Source of the DNA: a bacterium
GTDB lineage: Bacteria; Zhuqueibacterota; QNDG01; DSAB01
NCBI GenBank assembly: GCA_016931965.1
Contig: JAFGDT010000079.1
Coordinates: 1-64,000 of the forward strand
Reading direction: 5' to 3'
Length of the DNA stretch: 64,000 nt
The notes beneath the pieces were generated by a model that saw nothing but the letters and a program-made list of their open reading frames with translations, was not told the origin of the DNA and made no database searches. Positions 45,777 through 56,100 of the stretch are shown here, one piece after another. Positions within the stretch are counted from its first letter, which is position 1. Each line of letters opens with the position of its first letter. The position numbers and the translations under genes were made by a program.

Positions 45777-46194
45777 AATCTATCGTTTGGAAGAGGGGGG
45801 AGAAGATTCCTCGTTCGACTTGATTCGTCGCATTGTTCGAAGGATTGTTGATGAAGAAAATAGAAAAGTAAGAGGAGAGCTGTCTATTATATTAGCAAAT
45901 GACAAATTGCTCCAAAATCTGAACCGCCGATTTTTAAACCAGGATTGGGCTACAGATGTGATCGCTTTTCCTTTCGGGGAGGAGGAAAAGGGTCCATGGG
46001 GAGAAATTTATATCAGTGAAGAGAGAGCAAAAGATCAGGCCTTGGAATATCATGTGCCCTTTCTTGAGGAATTGTTGCGATTGGTCATTCATGGTGTACT
46101 TCATTTACTGGGTTATCAAGATGGAACCACTGAATCAAGAGACCGGATGGAACGAAGGGAGAATTATTTTTTGCAATATATGAAATGTATATAA
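45718..46194 (+). CDS. ybeY: Endoribonuclease YbeY (rRNA maturation)
   Basis: 158 residues from ATG at 45718, inside the last part of pgpH (overlap of 59 bases). Contains the zinc motif HGVLHLLGYQDG; the usual third ligand in HGxLHLxGYDH is replaced by Asp (GYQD), the version found in Bacteroidetes-like proteins. WATDVIAFPFG is the conserved core. YbeY processes the 16S rRNA 3' end and takes part in ribosome quality control. The start is uncertain because ATG lacks a spaced ribosome binding site; the conserved part begins around QIEIYRL. Confidence 0.88.
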   Translation: MNKQKQRKQSNRRKNPLQIEIYRLEEGGEDSSFDLIRRIVRRIVDEENRKVRGELSIILANDKLLQNLNRRFLNQDWATDVIAFPFGEEEKGPWGEIYISEERAKDQALEYHVPFLEELLRLVIHGVLHLLGYQDGTTESRDRMERRENYFLQYMKCI

Positions 46195-46228
46195 TCAATG
46201 TGTAAGAGAAGGAGATATCAGAAACTAG

Positions 46229-47503
46229 ATGGGATTATATTTTATTTTATTTGTTGTCTTAATTCTATTGTCTGCCTTTTTTTCTGGTTCAGAAGCAGCC
46301 TATTTCTCAATTTCGAAACTGGATAAAAATCACCTTCAGGAACAGGATAACAAATCAGGAAGCGCAATAAGGGTTTTGAAGCTTCTTGATAAACCGAAAC
46401 GACTTTTAATGAGCATACTGATCGGGAATACGATTGTGAATGTCGCAGCGGCAACCATTGCCGCACTTTTTACCCATCGATACCTCAATGTCGGGATGAT
46501 GGGAACCGGTAGCGGCATCATTATTGAAATTGGTGTTGTCACAATGGTCATTCTTATTTTCAGTGAGGTCTCTCCAAAAGTATTTGCCGTTCGACAGTCG
46601 ATTCGTTTTGCACAGCTTGTTGCATTGCCTTTAATGGGAGTCGTGAAGATATTTTCACCTTTTTCAAAATTATTTGAAAAGCTGGCCGATCGGTTGTCTT
46701 CTCTCTTCAGGGTTCATGGTGAGGCACCATTTGTTGATCATGATGATTTGATTACATTGTTTAAACTCGGCGAAGAAAAGGGTGCCCTAGATCAAGATGA
46801 GAGGGAAATGATCCATTCTATTTTTGAGTTTCGAGATACGGCGGTGAAAGAAATTATGGTACCCCGGATGGATATGGTTTGTGCGGACAAGACGGCATCA
46901 ATTGAAGAAATTCTCACCCTGGTGAAAGAGAAAGGACACTCTCGAATTCCGATTTACAATGAGACAGTAGACGATATTGTAGGGATTCTATTTGTCAAAG
47001 ACTTGCTTCCTTATAAAAAGGATGAAAAAGAAATTCCGGGATTGGCCAGTTTGGTACGTAAAGCCTATTTTGTTCCTGAGAGTAAAATGATTGATGAACT
47101 GCTCAAGGAATTCCAAAGAGAGCGTATCCATATGGCCATTGTTGTCGATGAGTATGGCGGAACGGCCGGTCTGATCACGCTTGAAGATGTGATTGAGGAA
47201 ATCGTTGGGGAGATTCGCGATGAATATGACAGTGAAAAACCTCTCATTCAGAAGATCAACGATACCAACTGGATAGTGGATGGGAAAATCAATATTGAAG
47301 AACTCAATGACACTTTGAATTTAGAAATTCCTTCTGAAGAAGATTATGAAAGCCTGGGTGGATTTATTTTTAGTTTGATGGGACGTATTCCTAATGAAAA
47401 GGAAGAAATCAAGTACCAAAAATTGAAGTTGGTTATCGAAAAAGTGCTGCGACAGAGAATTAAAAAAGTGCGAATTGTTTTAGAAGATCAAAAAGATGTC
47501 TAA
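46229..47503 (+). CDS. CNNM/CorC-family transporter (DUF21-CBS-CBS-CorC_HlyC)
   Basis: 424 residues. DUF21 membrane domain with three to four helices (SAFFSGSEAAYFSIS at the start), two CBS domains with KEIMVPRMDMVCADKTASIEEI and YDEYGGTAGLITLEDVIEEIVGEI, and a C-terminal CorC_HlyC domain (~340-424). Such proteins export or sense Mg2+ (or Co2+). In FCB bacteria the same layout includes GldE, but no gld genes are present here. It follows ybeY by 34 bases with GAAGGAGAT as the ribosome binding site and belongs to the phoH cluster. Confidence 0.93.
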   Translation: MGLYFILFVVLILLSAFFSGSEAAYFSISKLDKNHLQEQDNKSGSAIRVLKLLDKPKRLLMSILIGNTIVNVAAATIAALFTHRYLNVGMMGTGSGIIIEIGVVTMVILIFSEVSPKVFAVRQSIRFAQLVALPLMGVVKIFSPFSKLFEKLADRLSSLFRVHGEAPFVDHDDLITLFKLGEEKGALDQDEREMIHSIFEFRDTAVKEIMVPRMDMVCADKTASIEEILTLVKEKGHSRIPIYNETVDDIVGILFVKDLLPYKKDEKEIPGLASLVRKAYFVPESKMIDELLKEFQRERIHMAIVVDEYGGTAGLITLEDVIEEIVGEIRDEYDSEKPLIQKINDTNWIVDGKINIEELNDTLNLEIPSEEDYESLGGFIFSLMGRIPNEKEEIKYQKLKLVIEKVLRQRIKKVRIVLEDQKDV

Positions 47504-47542
47504 AGCGATGCCGTGTAGAAGTCCTGATAATATGATGAATTG

Positions 47543-48913
47543 ATGAAATGGAATATCAAAAAAGTCGATGCCCTGAGTCCGACTCAGATGATCGTGTTCA
47601 GTTTTATCGTTATCATTAGTATAGGTACTCTTCTCCTTTGTCTCCCCTGTGCGACGCAAAATGAAAATCTGAATTTTGTTGATGCCCTCTTTACATCTGT
47701 ATCAGCGACATGTGTGACCGGATTAACCGTTGTGGATATCGGATCAGAATTTACCCTATTCGGACAGATTGTTGTTTTGGCATTGATCCAGTTGGGTGGC
47801 CTTGGCATCATGACTTTTTCTACTTTTTTTTTGTATCTTTTGGGTAAAAGGGTATCCATTCGCGGCAGAGAAATAATCGATATGACATTAACCCACACGC
47901 CTGTTCGTAATATCGGTGCTCTGCTTCGTAAAGTGATTACCATTGTCTTTTTTATTGAGGGTGTTGGATTCTTGATTCTTACGCTCAAATGGATGAGCAT
48001 ATATCCACTGTCAAAAGCCCTGTATCATGGGCTGTTTCATGCCGTATCGGCATTTTGTAATGCAGGATTCAGTCTCTATCAAAATAGTTTTATTGATTTT
48101 TCAACAGATGTGTCGATCAATTGTTTACTGATTGGACTCATCATTTTAGGGGGATTGGGTTTCGTTGTATTGTTGGAATTTAAAAATTTGTTTCATCGGT
48201 CCACACCATTTCACGGTTCTTTCTCATTTCATTCGAAAGTTGTTCTTTTTGTTACTTTCCTTCTCATTGTGTTGGGTACGCTGTTCTTATTTGGAATTGA
48301 AAGGATCCATTCATTGATTGAATACAAGCCGGTTGATGGTTTTTTAATTGCACTTTTTCAATCGGTGACAGCTCGAACCGCTGGTTTTAATACGATCGAT
48401 ATCGGATCTCTATCAAATGGTGCTTGTCTCATTATTATGTTTTTAATGTTTGTCGGTGCAGCTCCCGGGTCCTGTGGTGGTGGCGTGAAAGTGAGCACAT
48501 TGGGTATATTGGTCGCACTGTTTTTTTCGCGTTTAAGAGGGCACGACGAACCCAATTTGTTCTATCGGTCGATTTCACGGGAAACCTCGGGGAAAGCATT
48601 GATTATTATTTTAAGTTCTATTTTATTAATCGGAGTTATTTTTTGTGGACTGTTATTAACAGAAAATGGGTCTCTTTCTCCAAATGAAAGTAGAGGAGAT
48701 TTTGTTTCTCTTTTATTTGAAACGATTTCTGCTTTTGGGACGGTTGGTTTGTCGATGGGGATTACGTCAAAACTATCCACTGGTGGCAGATTGCTTGTCA
48801 TTGTGATGATGTTTGTAGGACGTTTGGGGCCATTGACCATGGCGGTCGCATTGACACGTGGAAAGTGGGAAAAACATTTTACCTATGCAAGAGGGGAGGT
48901 CATGGTTGGGTAA
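47543..48913 (+). CDS. trkH: Trk system K+ transporter membrane subunit TrkH
   Basis: 456 residues. About ten membrane helices with four pore-loop selectivity segments: TCVTGLTVVDIG, SAFCNAGFSLYQNS, TARTAGFNTIDIG and SAFGTVGLSMGIT, each with the conserved glycine. It is a K+ channel-like uptake subunit that works with TrkA. ATG at 47543 is used rather than TTG at 47540. The gene ends 27 bases before trkA, so the two form an operon. No clear ribosome binding site. Confidence 0.93.
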   Translation: MKWNIKKVDALSPTQMIVFSFIVIISIGTLLLCLPCATQNENLNFVDALFTSVSATCVTGLTVVDIGSEFTLFGQIVVLALIQLGGLGIMTFSTFFLYLLGKRVSIRGREIIDMTLTHTPVRNIGALLRKVITIVFFIEGVGFLILTLKWMSIYPLSKALYHGLFHAVSAFCNAGFSLYQNSFIDFSTDVSINCLLIGLIILGGLGFVVLLEFKNLFHRSTPFHGSFSFHSKVVLFVTFLLIVLGTLFLFGIERIHSLIEYKPVDGFLIALFQSVTARTAGFNTIDIGSLSNGACLIIMFLMFVGAAPGSCGGGVKVSTLGILVALFFSRLRGHDEPNLFYRSISRETSGKALIIILSSILLIGVIFCGLLLTENGSLSPNESRGDFVSLLFETISAFGTVGLSMGITSKLSTGGRLLVIVMMFVGRLGPLTMAVALTRGKWEKHFTYARGEVMVG

Positions 48914-48940
48914 TATTTGGAGAATGAATTGGAGGTTCAA

Positions 48941-49591
48941 GTGAGAAATTATGCGATCATCGGGATGAGCAGTTTTGGGTATTTTTTGGCTCGCGAACTT
49001 GTGAAAGAAGGAATAGAGGTTGTTGCCATTGATCTGGATGATGAGAAGATTGAAAAGATAAAATCTTATGTTTCCAAAGCGGTTATTGCTGATGGAACAG
49101 ATAGGAATACCTTGGAAACTTTGGGTGTACAAGAAATGGATGGTGTGGTGGTCAGTCTCGGTCAAATCGAATCGAGTGTTTTAACAATCCTTCACCTGAA
49201 AGAATTAAAAGTACGGCGTATTTTAGCCAAAGCCATCAGTGAGGAACATGGAAAAATTTTAGAAATGGTTGGTGCGACTGAAATTGTCTTTCCTGAAAAA
49301 GATATGGCCTATCGGGTGGCTCGCACATTAACCCACGACAATATTTTGGATCATGTTCCTCTTGCTGAAGGGTATAGTATCATTGAAATATCTCCTCCTA
49401 CATCTTTTCTTCATAAGTCTTTAGCTGAATTGGATCTGAGAAGAAAGTATGGTGTTCAGGTTATTGTGATTAAAGGGTATGTGCCCAATTCCCTTGTTTT
49501 GGTGCCCACGGCTGATTATGTGATTAAGGATGATGATGTTTTGGTGATTATGGGTCAAGACAGCCACTTGAAGAAGGTTCAAGGATTATAG
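48941..49591 (+). CDS. trkA: Trk K+ uptake regulatory subunit TrkA
   Basis: 216 residues from GTG at 48941, five to six bases after TTGGAGG; an upstream in-frame TTG is less likely. RCK_N Rossmann domain (NYAIIGMSSFGYFLARELVKEGIEVVAIDLDDEKI) binds nucleotide; the C-terminal RCK_C domain (~140-216, FLHKSLAELDLRRKYGVQVIVI) completes a single N-C pair. It sets the open state of TrkH. Single-repeat TrkA proteins of this size are common in Bacteria outside Proteobacteria. RCK_C domains are known targets of c-di-AMP in some bacteria. Confidence 0.92.
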   Translation: MRNYAIIGMSSFGYFLARELVKEGIEVVAIDLDDEKIEKIKSYVSKAVIADGTDRNTLETLGVQEMDGVVVSLGQIESSVLTILHLKELKVRRILAKAISEEHGKILEMVGATEIVFPEKDMAYRVARTLTHDNILDHVPLAEGYSIIEISPPTSFLHKSLAELDLRRKYGVQVIVIKGYVPNSLVLVPTADYVIKDDDVLVIMGQDSHLKKVQGL

Positions 49592-49607
49592 GTGTATTAA
49601 AAAGGCT

Positions 49608-49636
49608 TTGATTTTATTTGGAATATTATGTACATT
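49608..49636 (+). promoter_or_regulatory. Possible promoter of tRNA-Leu
   Basis: TTGATT (49608-49613), 17-base spacer, TACATT (49631-49636), ending 17 bases before the tRNA. The -10 is weak. Cotranscription from trkA remains possible. Confidence 0.35.
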
Positions 49637-49652
49637 TTTATTGTTATTAAAG

Positions 49653-49735
49653 GCGAGAGTGGCGGAACAGGTAGACGCGCTAGATTTAGGATCTAGTGTC
49701 CTTCGGACGTGTGGGTTCGAGTCCCTCCTCTCGCA
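49653..49735 (+). tRNA. tRNA-Leu (anticodon TAG)
   Basis: An 83-base tRNA with a long variable arm typical of leucine. Acceptor GCGAGAG pairs with CTCTCGC; anticodon stem CTAGA/TCTAG around TTTAGGA, anticodon TAG; variable arm TGTCCTTCGGACGT; T-arm GTGGG-TTCGAGT-CCCTC. Discriminator A; CCA not encoded. It lies 61 bases after trkA and 32 bases before tig. Confidence 0.97.
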
Positions 49736-49767
49736 CGAATTCTCATTTTTCTAAAGGAAACGCGATA

Positions 49768-51069
49768 TTGAAAACGGTTGTTAGTGAAATTGAATCTTGG
49801 AAAAGAAAGGTTGAAGTTGAAGTCAGTCCTGAAGAAGTACACCCCCATATGGAGAAAGCATTCCAATCCTATCAAAAAAAAATGAGGATTGATGGATTCC
49901 GTAAAGGTAAAATTCCCCTTTCCATCATTCGAAAACGGTTTGGCCAGATGATCCGGGCCGAAGTTTCCGAGAAACTCATTGAAACATTTTATCGAAAAGC
50001 AATTGAGCAAGAAGGTCTAAAGGTTGTTGCTCCCGGTCAGATCAGGGAAATTTCTTTTGAGGAAAACCAACCTTTTCGATTTGCAGCAGAAGTTGAAGTG
50101 GAGCCGGGGATTGAAGTGACCGATTACAAAGGAATCAAGGTGGAAAAAGAAATATTGAAAGTCACTGAAGAGGATGTCGATCAAACAATAGAAATTCTCC
50201 GTAATGAAAAAGCCAAGATGAGACCCGTTGCAGAGGGAGCAAAAGAAGGGCATATAATTGAAGGAGATATCCAGGCATTGGATGCAACTGGTGTTCCGAT
50301 TATCGGAAACAAATGGGAGAATCGCATTCTTGAGATGGCAACGCCGCAGGTCGATCCAGTGATTCAAGAGCAGTTGATGGGAGTCGTTGAAGGAGAAGAG
50401 AGGCGGTTTAAGGTTCCTCAAACTGAGAGAGGACCGAATGGTCAAATTCAGAATCGTGAAGAACACTACTCAGTGAAAGTGAAATCTGTAAAAGAAAAGA
50501 TACTTCCGGAATTGGGAGATGGGTTTGCACAGGAGATGGGCGATTTTCAAACTTTTGAGGAAATGAAAGGTGCAATACACAAGCGAATCGAAATGCAAAG
50601 GGAGTATGATGCAGAACAATTGTTGCGTAACCGCCTTGCAGATCATATCATTCGAAGAAATCATTTTGATATTCCACCATCGATGATTGAAAATGGTTTG
50701 AATAGTCTCTTAGAAAATTATCGAGAACAATCGGAAGAGAAAATTGACGAATCCGCGTTTCGAGAAGAACATAAAGCCAAAGTAGAATGGAATATTAAGT
50801 GGCGTCTGATATGGCACAAGATTGCTGAAATCGAGAACATTTTTGTCAGTGAAGATGATGTTAAAGCAGAAATAGAAAATATTGTGGCATCATCGGACCA
50901 GAACAATAAAAAAATGCGTGCTTGGTTTAAAGATAGCAAGCGGAGAGACAATTTAAAAGAAAGACTTTTAGAAGGCAAAGTGGTTGATTTTTTAAAAGAA
51001 AATGCCAAAGTAAAGGAAGTGGTTATCAAAAAATCAAAAAAACATCAATCATCAATTATTACGGCGTAA
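49768..51069 (+). CDS. tig: Trigger factor (ribosome-associated chaperone)
   Basis: 433 residues. The ribosome-binding domain carries [16 protein letters not shown] (GFRxGK signature); a PPIase-like middle domain (~155-245) and a long helical C-terminal arm follow. Start is TTG, nine bases after AAGGA; the frame is open upstream through the tRNA-Leu gene, which cannot be coding. It helps newly made chains fold at the ribosome exit. The tig-clpP-clpX order is conserved in bacteria. The C-terminal 20 residues are Lys-rich. Confidence 0.93.
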   Translation: MKTVVSEIESWKRKVEVEVSPEEVHPHMEKAFQSYQKKMRIDGFRKGKIPLSIIRKRFGQMIRAEVSEKLIETFYRKAIEQEGLKVVAPGQIREISFEENQPFRFAAEVEVEPGIEVTDYKGIKVEKEILKVTEEDVDQTIEILRNEKAKMRPVAEGAKEGHIIEGDIQALDATGVPIIGNKWENRILEMATPQVDPVIQEQLMGVVEGEERRFKVPQTERGPNGQIQNREEHYSVKVKSVKEKILPELGDGFAQEMGDFQTFEEMKGAIHKRIEMQREYDAEQLLRNRLADHIIRRNHFDIPPSMIENGLNSLLENYREQSEEKIDESAFREEHKAKVEWNIKWRLIWHKIAEIENIFVSEDDVKAEIENIVASSDQNNKKMRAWFKDSKRRDNLKERLLEGKVVDFLKENAKVKEVVIKKSKKHQSSIITA

Positions 51070-51098
51070 TCGATCATCATTTATTGAATGGAGTCATT

Positions 51099-51710
51099 AT
51101 GAGTTTGGTGCCCATTGTTGTCGAACAGACCGGAAGAGGAGAGAGAGCATATGATATCTTTTCGAGGCTCTTAAAAGAGAGGATCATTTTTATTGGAGTG
51201 GGTATTGATGATGCGGTGGCGAGTCTGGTCATTGCACAACTGCTTTTTTTGGAGGCAGAAGATCCTGAGAAAGATATTTATTTTTATTTAAATACGCCAG
51301 GGGGATATGTCGCATCGGGATTGGCCATTTATGATACCATGCAATATGTTCGTCCCGATGTATCCACAATCTGTATGGGACAAGCATCCAGTATGGGAGC
51401 TCTTTTACTGGCTGCCGGAGCAAAAGGCAAGCGATCCGCTTTACCTCATGCAAGGATTATGATTCATCAACCCTTGGGTGGTGCACAGGGACAAGCTACC
51501 GATATTGAGATTCAGACACGTGAAATACTCACCCTGAGGGAAAAGTTGAACCAGATTTTATCAAAACATACGGGGCAACTCCTGGAAAAAATTGAGAAGG
51601 ATACGGATCGCAATTTTTTTATGTCTGCTCAGGAAGCAAAAACATATGGTATTATTGATGAAGTTCTGGTCAGGGAAACAAAACCAAAAAAGAAGAGAGG
51701 GGGGAAATAG
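51099..51710 (+). CDS. clpP: ATP-dependent Clp protease proteolytic subunit
   Basis: 203 residues. Catalytic triad visible: S98 in [15 protein letters not shown]123 in [10 protein letters not shown] and D170 in [13 protein letters not shown] at 51099 has GGAG six bases upstream and gives the mature-like start [21 protein letters not shown]. It forms the 14-mer chamber used by ClpX. The next gene starts two bases after its stop. A C-terminal KPKKKRGGK tail adds some positive charge. Confidence 0.96.
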   Translation: MSLVPIVVEQTGRGERAYDIFSRLLKERIIFIGVGIDDAVASLVIAQLLFLEAEDPEKDIYFYLNTPGGYVASGLAIYDTMQYVRPDVSTICMGQASSMGALLLAAGAKGKRSALPHARIMIHQPLGGAQGQATDIEIQTREILTLREKLNQILSKHTGQLLEKIEKDTDRNFFMSAQEAKTYGIIDEVLVRETKPKKKRGGK

Positions 51711-51712
51711 GC

Positions 51713-52951
51713 TTGGATCGACAGTATGTCTGTTCCTTTTGCGGACGATCCTCAGAAGATGTTGATGCAATGGTCACGGGGCCAGGTGTAAACATATGCA
51801 ATGAATGTGTTCAATATGCTGAAGAAATTATACGATCAGAACCTGTACGTCGGCCACTCAAACTTGTTCATCCCATTCCGACTCCGAAAGAAATCAAAAA
51901 TGAATTGGATAGTTACGTTATTGGTCAAGATGAAGTAAAAAAAGCCATTGCTGTTGCGGTATATAATCATTATAAACGGATCAACAGTCCTGAAAAAACA
52001 AGTGGCGTAGAGCTTGATAAGAGCAATATTCTTCTTGTCGGTCCGACAGGTACAGGAAAAACACTTTTGGCTCAAACGCTTGCCAAATTTCTCAAAGTTC
52101 CTTTTGCCATTGCCGATGCAACCACACTCACAGAAGCCGGATATGTCGGGGAGGATGTTGAAAATGTGCTTGTACGATTGTTACATGCCGCGGATTATCG
52201 ACTGGAGAAAGCAGAAAAAGGCATCGTTTATATTGATGAAATTGATAAAATTGCACGGAAAGAGGAGAGCTCGTCAATCACACGAGACGTTTCAGGTGAG
52301 GGCGTACAACAAGGTCTTTTAAAATTGCTTGAAGGATTTATCGCATCCGTTCCACCAAAGGGGGGACGAAAACATCCAGAACAGAATTTGATCAATATCA
52401 ACACAAAAGATATTCTTTTCATTTGCGGGGGATCGTTTGTGGGTCTGGAAAAAATTGTGGCTGCACGTGTGGGAAAGAAGGTTATTGGATTCGGAAAAGA
52501 AATCGCACAGAGGAGTGAAGCGTCTTTTGGAGAGTTGCTCCGTCAAGTCCAACCTGATGATCTTCTGCGTTTCGGTTTAATTCCTGAATTGGTTGGGCGA
52601 CTTCCTGTAATCGCCACGTTGGATGAACTGGATGGAACAGCACTTTTACGTATTTTGACGGAGCCTAAAAATGCTTTGGTTAAACAATACCAATATCTCT
52701 TCGGAATTGATGGGATTCAATTAGAATTTCAGGATCGTGCGTTAAAAGCTGTGGTTCAACTGGCATTAAAGAAAAAGATCGGCGCCAGGGCTCTTCGTTC
52801 GATACTCGAAGAAACCATGCTGAATATTATGTTTGAATTGCCCTCCATGGATAAAATCAATGATTGTACCATTACAGAAGATGTTGTTCTGAAAGGCAAA
52901 AAACCGATTTATCAGTCCCATGAGAGAATGAAAAAGAAAACAAGAGCGTAA
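51713..52951 (+). CDS. clpX: ATP-dependent Clp protease ATPase subunit ClpX
   Basis: 412 residues. N-terminal zinc-binding domain with C7, C10, C29 and C32; AAA+ domain with [15 protein letters not shown] (Walker A), [11 protein letters not shown] (Walker B), and the [22 protein letters not shown] (sensor/GLIPELVGR) segment; the [14 protein letters not shown] [13 protein letters not shown] closes the C-terminus. Start is TTG after an AGGGGGGAAATAGGC purine run. It unfolds tagged substrates for ClpP. It ends the tig-clpP-clpX unit. Confidence 0.96.
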   Translation: MDRQYVCSFCGRSSEDVDAMVTGPGVNICNECVQYAEEIIRSEPVRRPLKLVHPIPTPKEIKNELDSYVIGQDEVKKAIAVAVYNHYKRINSPEKTSGVELDKSNILLVGPTGTGKTLLAQTLAKFLKVPFAIADATTLTEAGYVGEDVENVLVRLLHAADYRLEKAEKGIVYIDEIDKIARKEESSSITRDVSGEGVQQGLLKLLEGFIASVPPKGGRKHPEQNLININTKDILFICGGSFVGLEKIVAARVGKKVIGFGKEIAQRSEASFGELLRQVQPDDLLRFGLIPELVGRLPVIATLDELDGTALLRILTEPKNALVKQYQYLFGIDGIQLEFQDRALKAVVQLALKKKIGARALRSILEETMLNIMFELPSMDKINDCTITEDVVLKGKKPIYQSHERMKKKTRA

Positions 52952-53120
52952 TGAAAAGACATGTTCCGAATGTTGATTGTGGTATTCTAGACAGTCTGAG
53001 ATTTATTATTTCCTCGTGATCTGTTTTCCGATTGTATTTTTTTAATCATATCCAATTTCTCCTCAATTTATACACCATCTTATACTTGTAATTTTCATTA
53101 TTTTTTTTAAATTAAGATTC

Positions 53121-56100
53121 ATGATGAAGGACCGTATCTGGATTGGCATCGATATTGGATCAATCAGCTTGAAGATGGCTCTCTATTTCAGGGGTCGTTT
53201 TTTCAATAATTCGATTTCAAAGCTCATTGATTCTCAACTTTTTTTTATGCCAGGAGGGATTCTTGAATCAACATTTGATCAAGGATCTCTTTTACTTTCT
53301 CGTTATATCCGTCATCAAGGTGATCCCTTTTCCAAAGTCGTTCAACTGTTCACGTCTATTTTTCAAACAGTCGATAAAGATCAAATCGTTGGCGTGTGGG
53401 TAACAGGTTCAGGCGGGAAAATGGGAAAACAAATCAAGGGATTTTGTTATTTGAATGAGTATCGTACCACAGCTGAAGCGGTTGGTCGTCTTTTTCCTGA
53501 AATCAATACCGTTTTTGAAATGGGTGGTGAACGCTCAAAATATCTTTTACTCTCAAAAGCCAGAGAAGATCAGATCCAGATTCTTGACTATCAGATGAAT
53601 GGTGAATGCGCAGCAGGTACGGGTGCATTCTTCGATCAACAGGTGGAGAGATTGAAGGTTCGGATTGAAGATGTGGGTCGAATTGTAGAAGGATTGGAAA
53701 AATTCCCCTCTATAGCAGGCCGCTGTTCTGTTTTTGCCAAATCGGATATGATCCATGCGCAACAGCGCGGTTATCAACCAGCCGAGGTGTTGAAAGGGCT
53801 CTGCGAAGCTGTTGTCAGGAATTTCATGGGAAGTGTAACAAATGGCAAGCGAATCGAACCAAAAGTCGCGCTCATTGGAGGCTTGGCATTCAATTTGGGG
53901 ATAGTCAATGCCCTAGAGAATCAGTTCAACTTTTTTAATGGAGAATTGTTTATTCCGGAACACCATGCCTGGATGGGGGCTATCGGGGGAATCCTTCTGG
54001 GATTGAAACAGGAAGAAGAAAGTTGGTCATCCGAAAGACTCAGTAGTCAATTGGTCTATGAAAACAAAAAGAAGTATCCGACGAGCCATCCATTGTCACT
54101 CGAAAACGTTCAACTCCTCGGAGATCAGGTCATCCCGTATCATCTTCCTCAGAATTGCACAGTTGATGGCTATCTGGGAATTGATGTGGGATCGGTCAGC
54201 ACAAATTTGGCTTTGATCGATTCCAAAGGTGAGCTGATTCATGGCATTTACCGGATGACAGAAGGAAGACCGGTTGATGTTGTTAAGGATTCCGTTCGAG
54301 AGCTGTCTGCAATTGTGAAAGGAAAAGTACAAATTAAAGGTGTGGGCACGACGGGTTCGGGCCGTGAAATGATCGGTGCATTGGTTGGCGCCGATGTAAT
54401 AAAGGATGAGATTACGGCTCACAAAACCGGGGCCTTTCAGATTAGTGAAAAATATTTTGGCAGTCAGGTCGATACCATTTTTGAAATCGGTGGACAGGAT
54501 TCAAAATTTATTTCCTTGAAGGATGGCATTGTCGTGGATTTCAGTTTGAACGAAGCCTGTGCGGCGGGCACGGGATCATTTCTTGAAGAACAGGCAAAAC
54601 AGATCGGTATTTCGATTCGGGAAGAGTTTGCTGATCTGGCTCTTCGATCTCAGCATCCGTTAAAATTAGGGGAGCGGTGCACGGTTTTTATGCAGAAAGA
54701 GGTAGTTCCCTATCTTCAGCAGGGGATTCCCAAGGAGGATGTTGTTGCCGGTTTGGCTCTATCGGTGGTTCAAAATTATTTGAACCGTGTTGTAAAAAAA
54801 CGAAAAATCGGCGATGTGATTTTTTTTCAGGGAGGAACGGCTTATAATGACAGTGTGGCTGCAGCTTTTGCTACCATTCTGAAGAAAACGATTATTGTTC
54901 CTCCTCATAATGGCATCATCGGTGCAATCGGTGCAGCTCTTTTGGCAAAAGAACATATGGAGAGCAAAGAAAAGACCTCTTTTCGCGGATGGGATATGGG
55001 AGAGGTTTCCTGGAAGTTGAGGGAGTTTATCTGTCAAGGATGCTCGAATCACTGTACAATACAGGAATTTGAGGTTGAGGGGGAAAAGAGTTATTGGGGA
55101 GACAAATGTTCTGATCGATATCGAAAGCGAACAGTGACGAAAAAACAGGCTTCAATTCCGGATTGCATATCCCTTTATTTAGATCTTCTGTTGAAGCAGA
55201 ACACTGTCAAATACGATCCAATCGACAAAAAGCGAGGCCGTATGGGTATTCCTCGAAGTCTTCAATTTTATGACCGTTTCCCTTTTTGGAAGACCTATTT
55301 TGAATCACTGGGTTTTGATATTGTTCTTTCTGGGCTCACACGGAAAGACATTGTTCATGCAGGACTCGAAGTCACAGTTACCGAACCCTGTTTTCCCATT
55401 CAGGTGGCTATGGGCCATCTTGTCGATCTTTTGTCACAGAATTTGGATTTTATTTTTCTACCCAATGTTGTGAATGAGGAAGATTTTTCAGGAGGGACCG
55501 CCTCTTATATTTGTCCGTGGAGTCAGACCATCCCGATGGTGGCATTGCACACGCCCGCCATAGAACGCATTCGGGATATTTTATTTTATCCGAATATTCA
55601 ATTCCGTGAAGGATGCAAATTTGTAGAAAAGCAATTGCAAAAAGAAGTCAACCGCTGGGGGATTGGTGCAAAGGAAAATAGATGCGCTGTTCGAAGTGCA
55701 TATCAAGCTCAAGAAAGGTTCAAATGCGAAACGCGTAAAATAGGGAGGGACGTCCTGTCTCAAGTGATGGTTGAGGAAAGATCGTGTGTGATCCTATTGG
55801 GACGTCCGTACAATCTCTATGATTTCGGATTGAATCTCAACATACCGAAAAAACTGAGGGATCTATATGGCGTTAATGTTTTGCCAATGGGTTTATTGCC
55901 GCTTGACGGGATTGACGTCCGACCCGTGCATGATCACATGTTCTGGAATTATGGCCGTCAGATTATTCAGGCTGCCATGTTCACCAAAGGTCATCAGAAT
56001 ATGCATGTTGTCTATCTCAGTAATTTTAAATGCGGTCCGGATTCCTATATTCGCCACTATATCGAAGAGGCATCGGGTAAACCGTTTCTATTTTTACAAC

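Noticed and set aside
49696..49767. N-terminal extension of trigger factor reading through tRNA-Leu
   Set aside because: The first 24 codons would lie in and just after the tRNA; TTG at 49768 has a ribosome binding site and begins the conserved domain.
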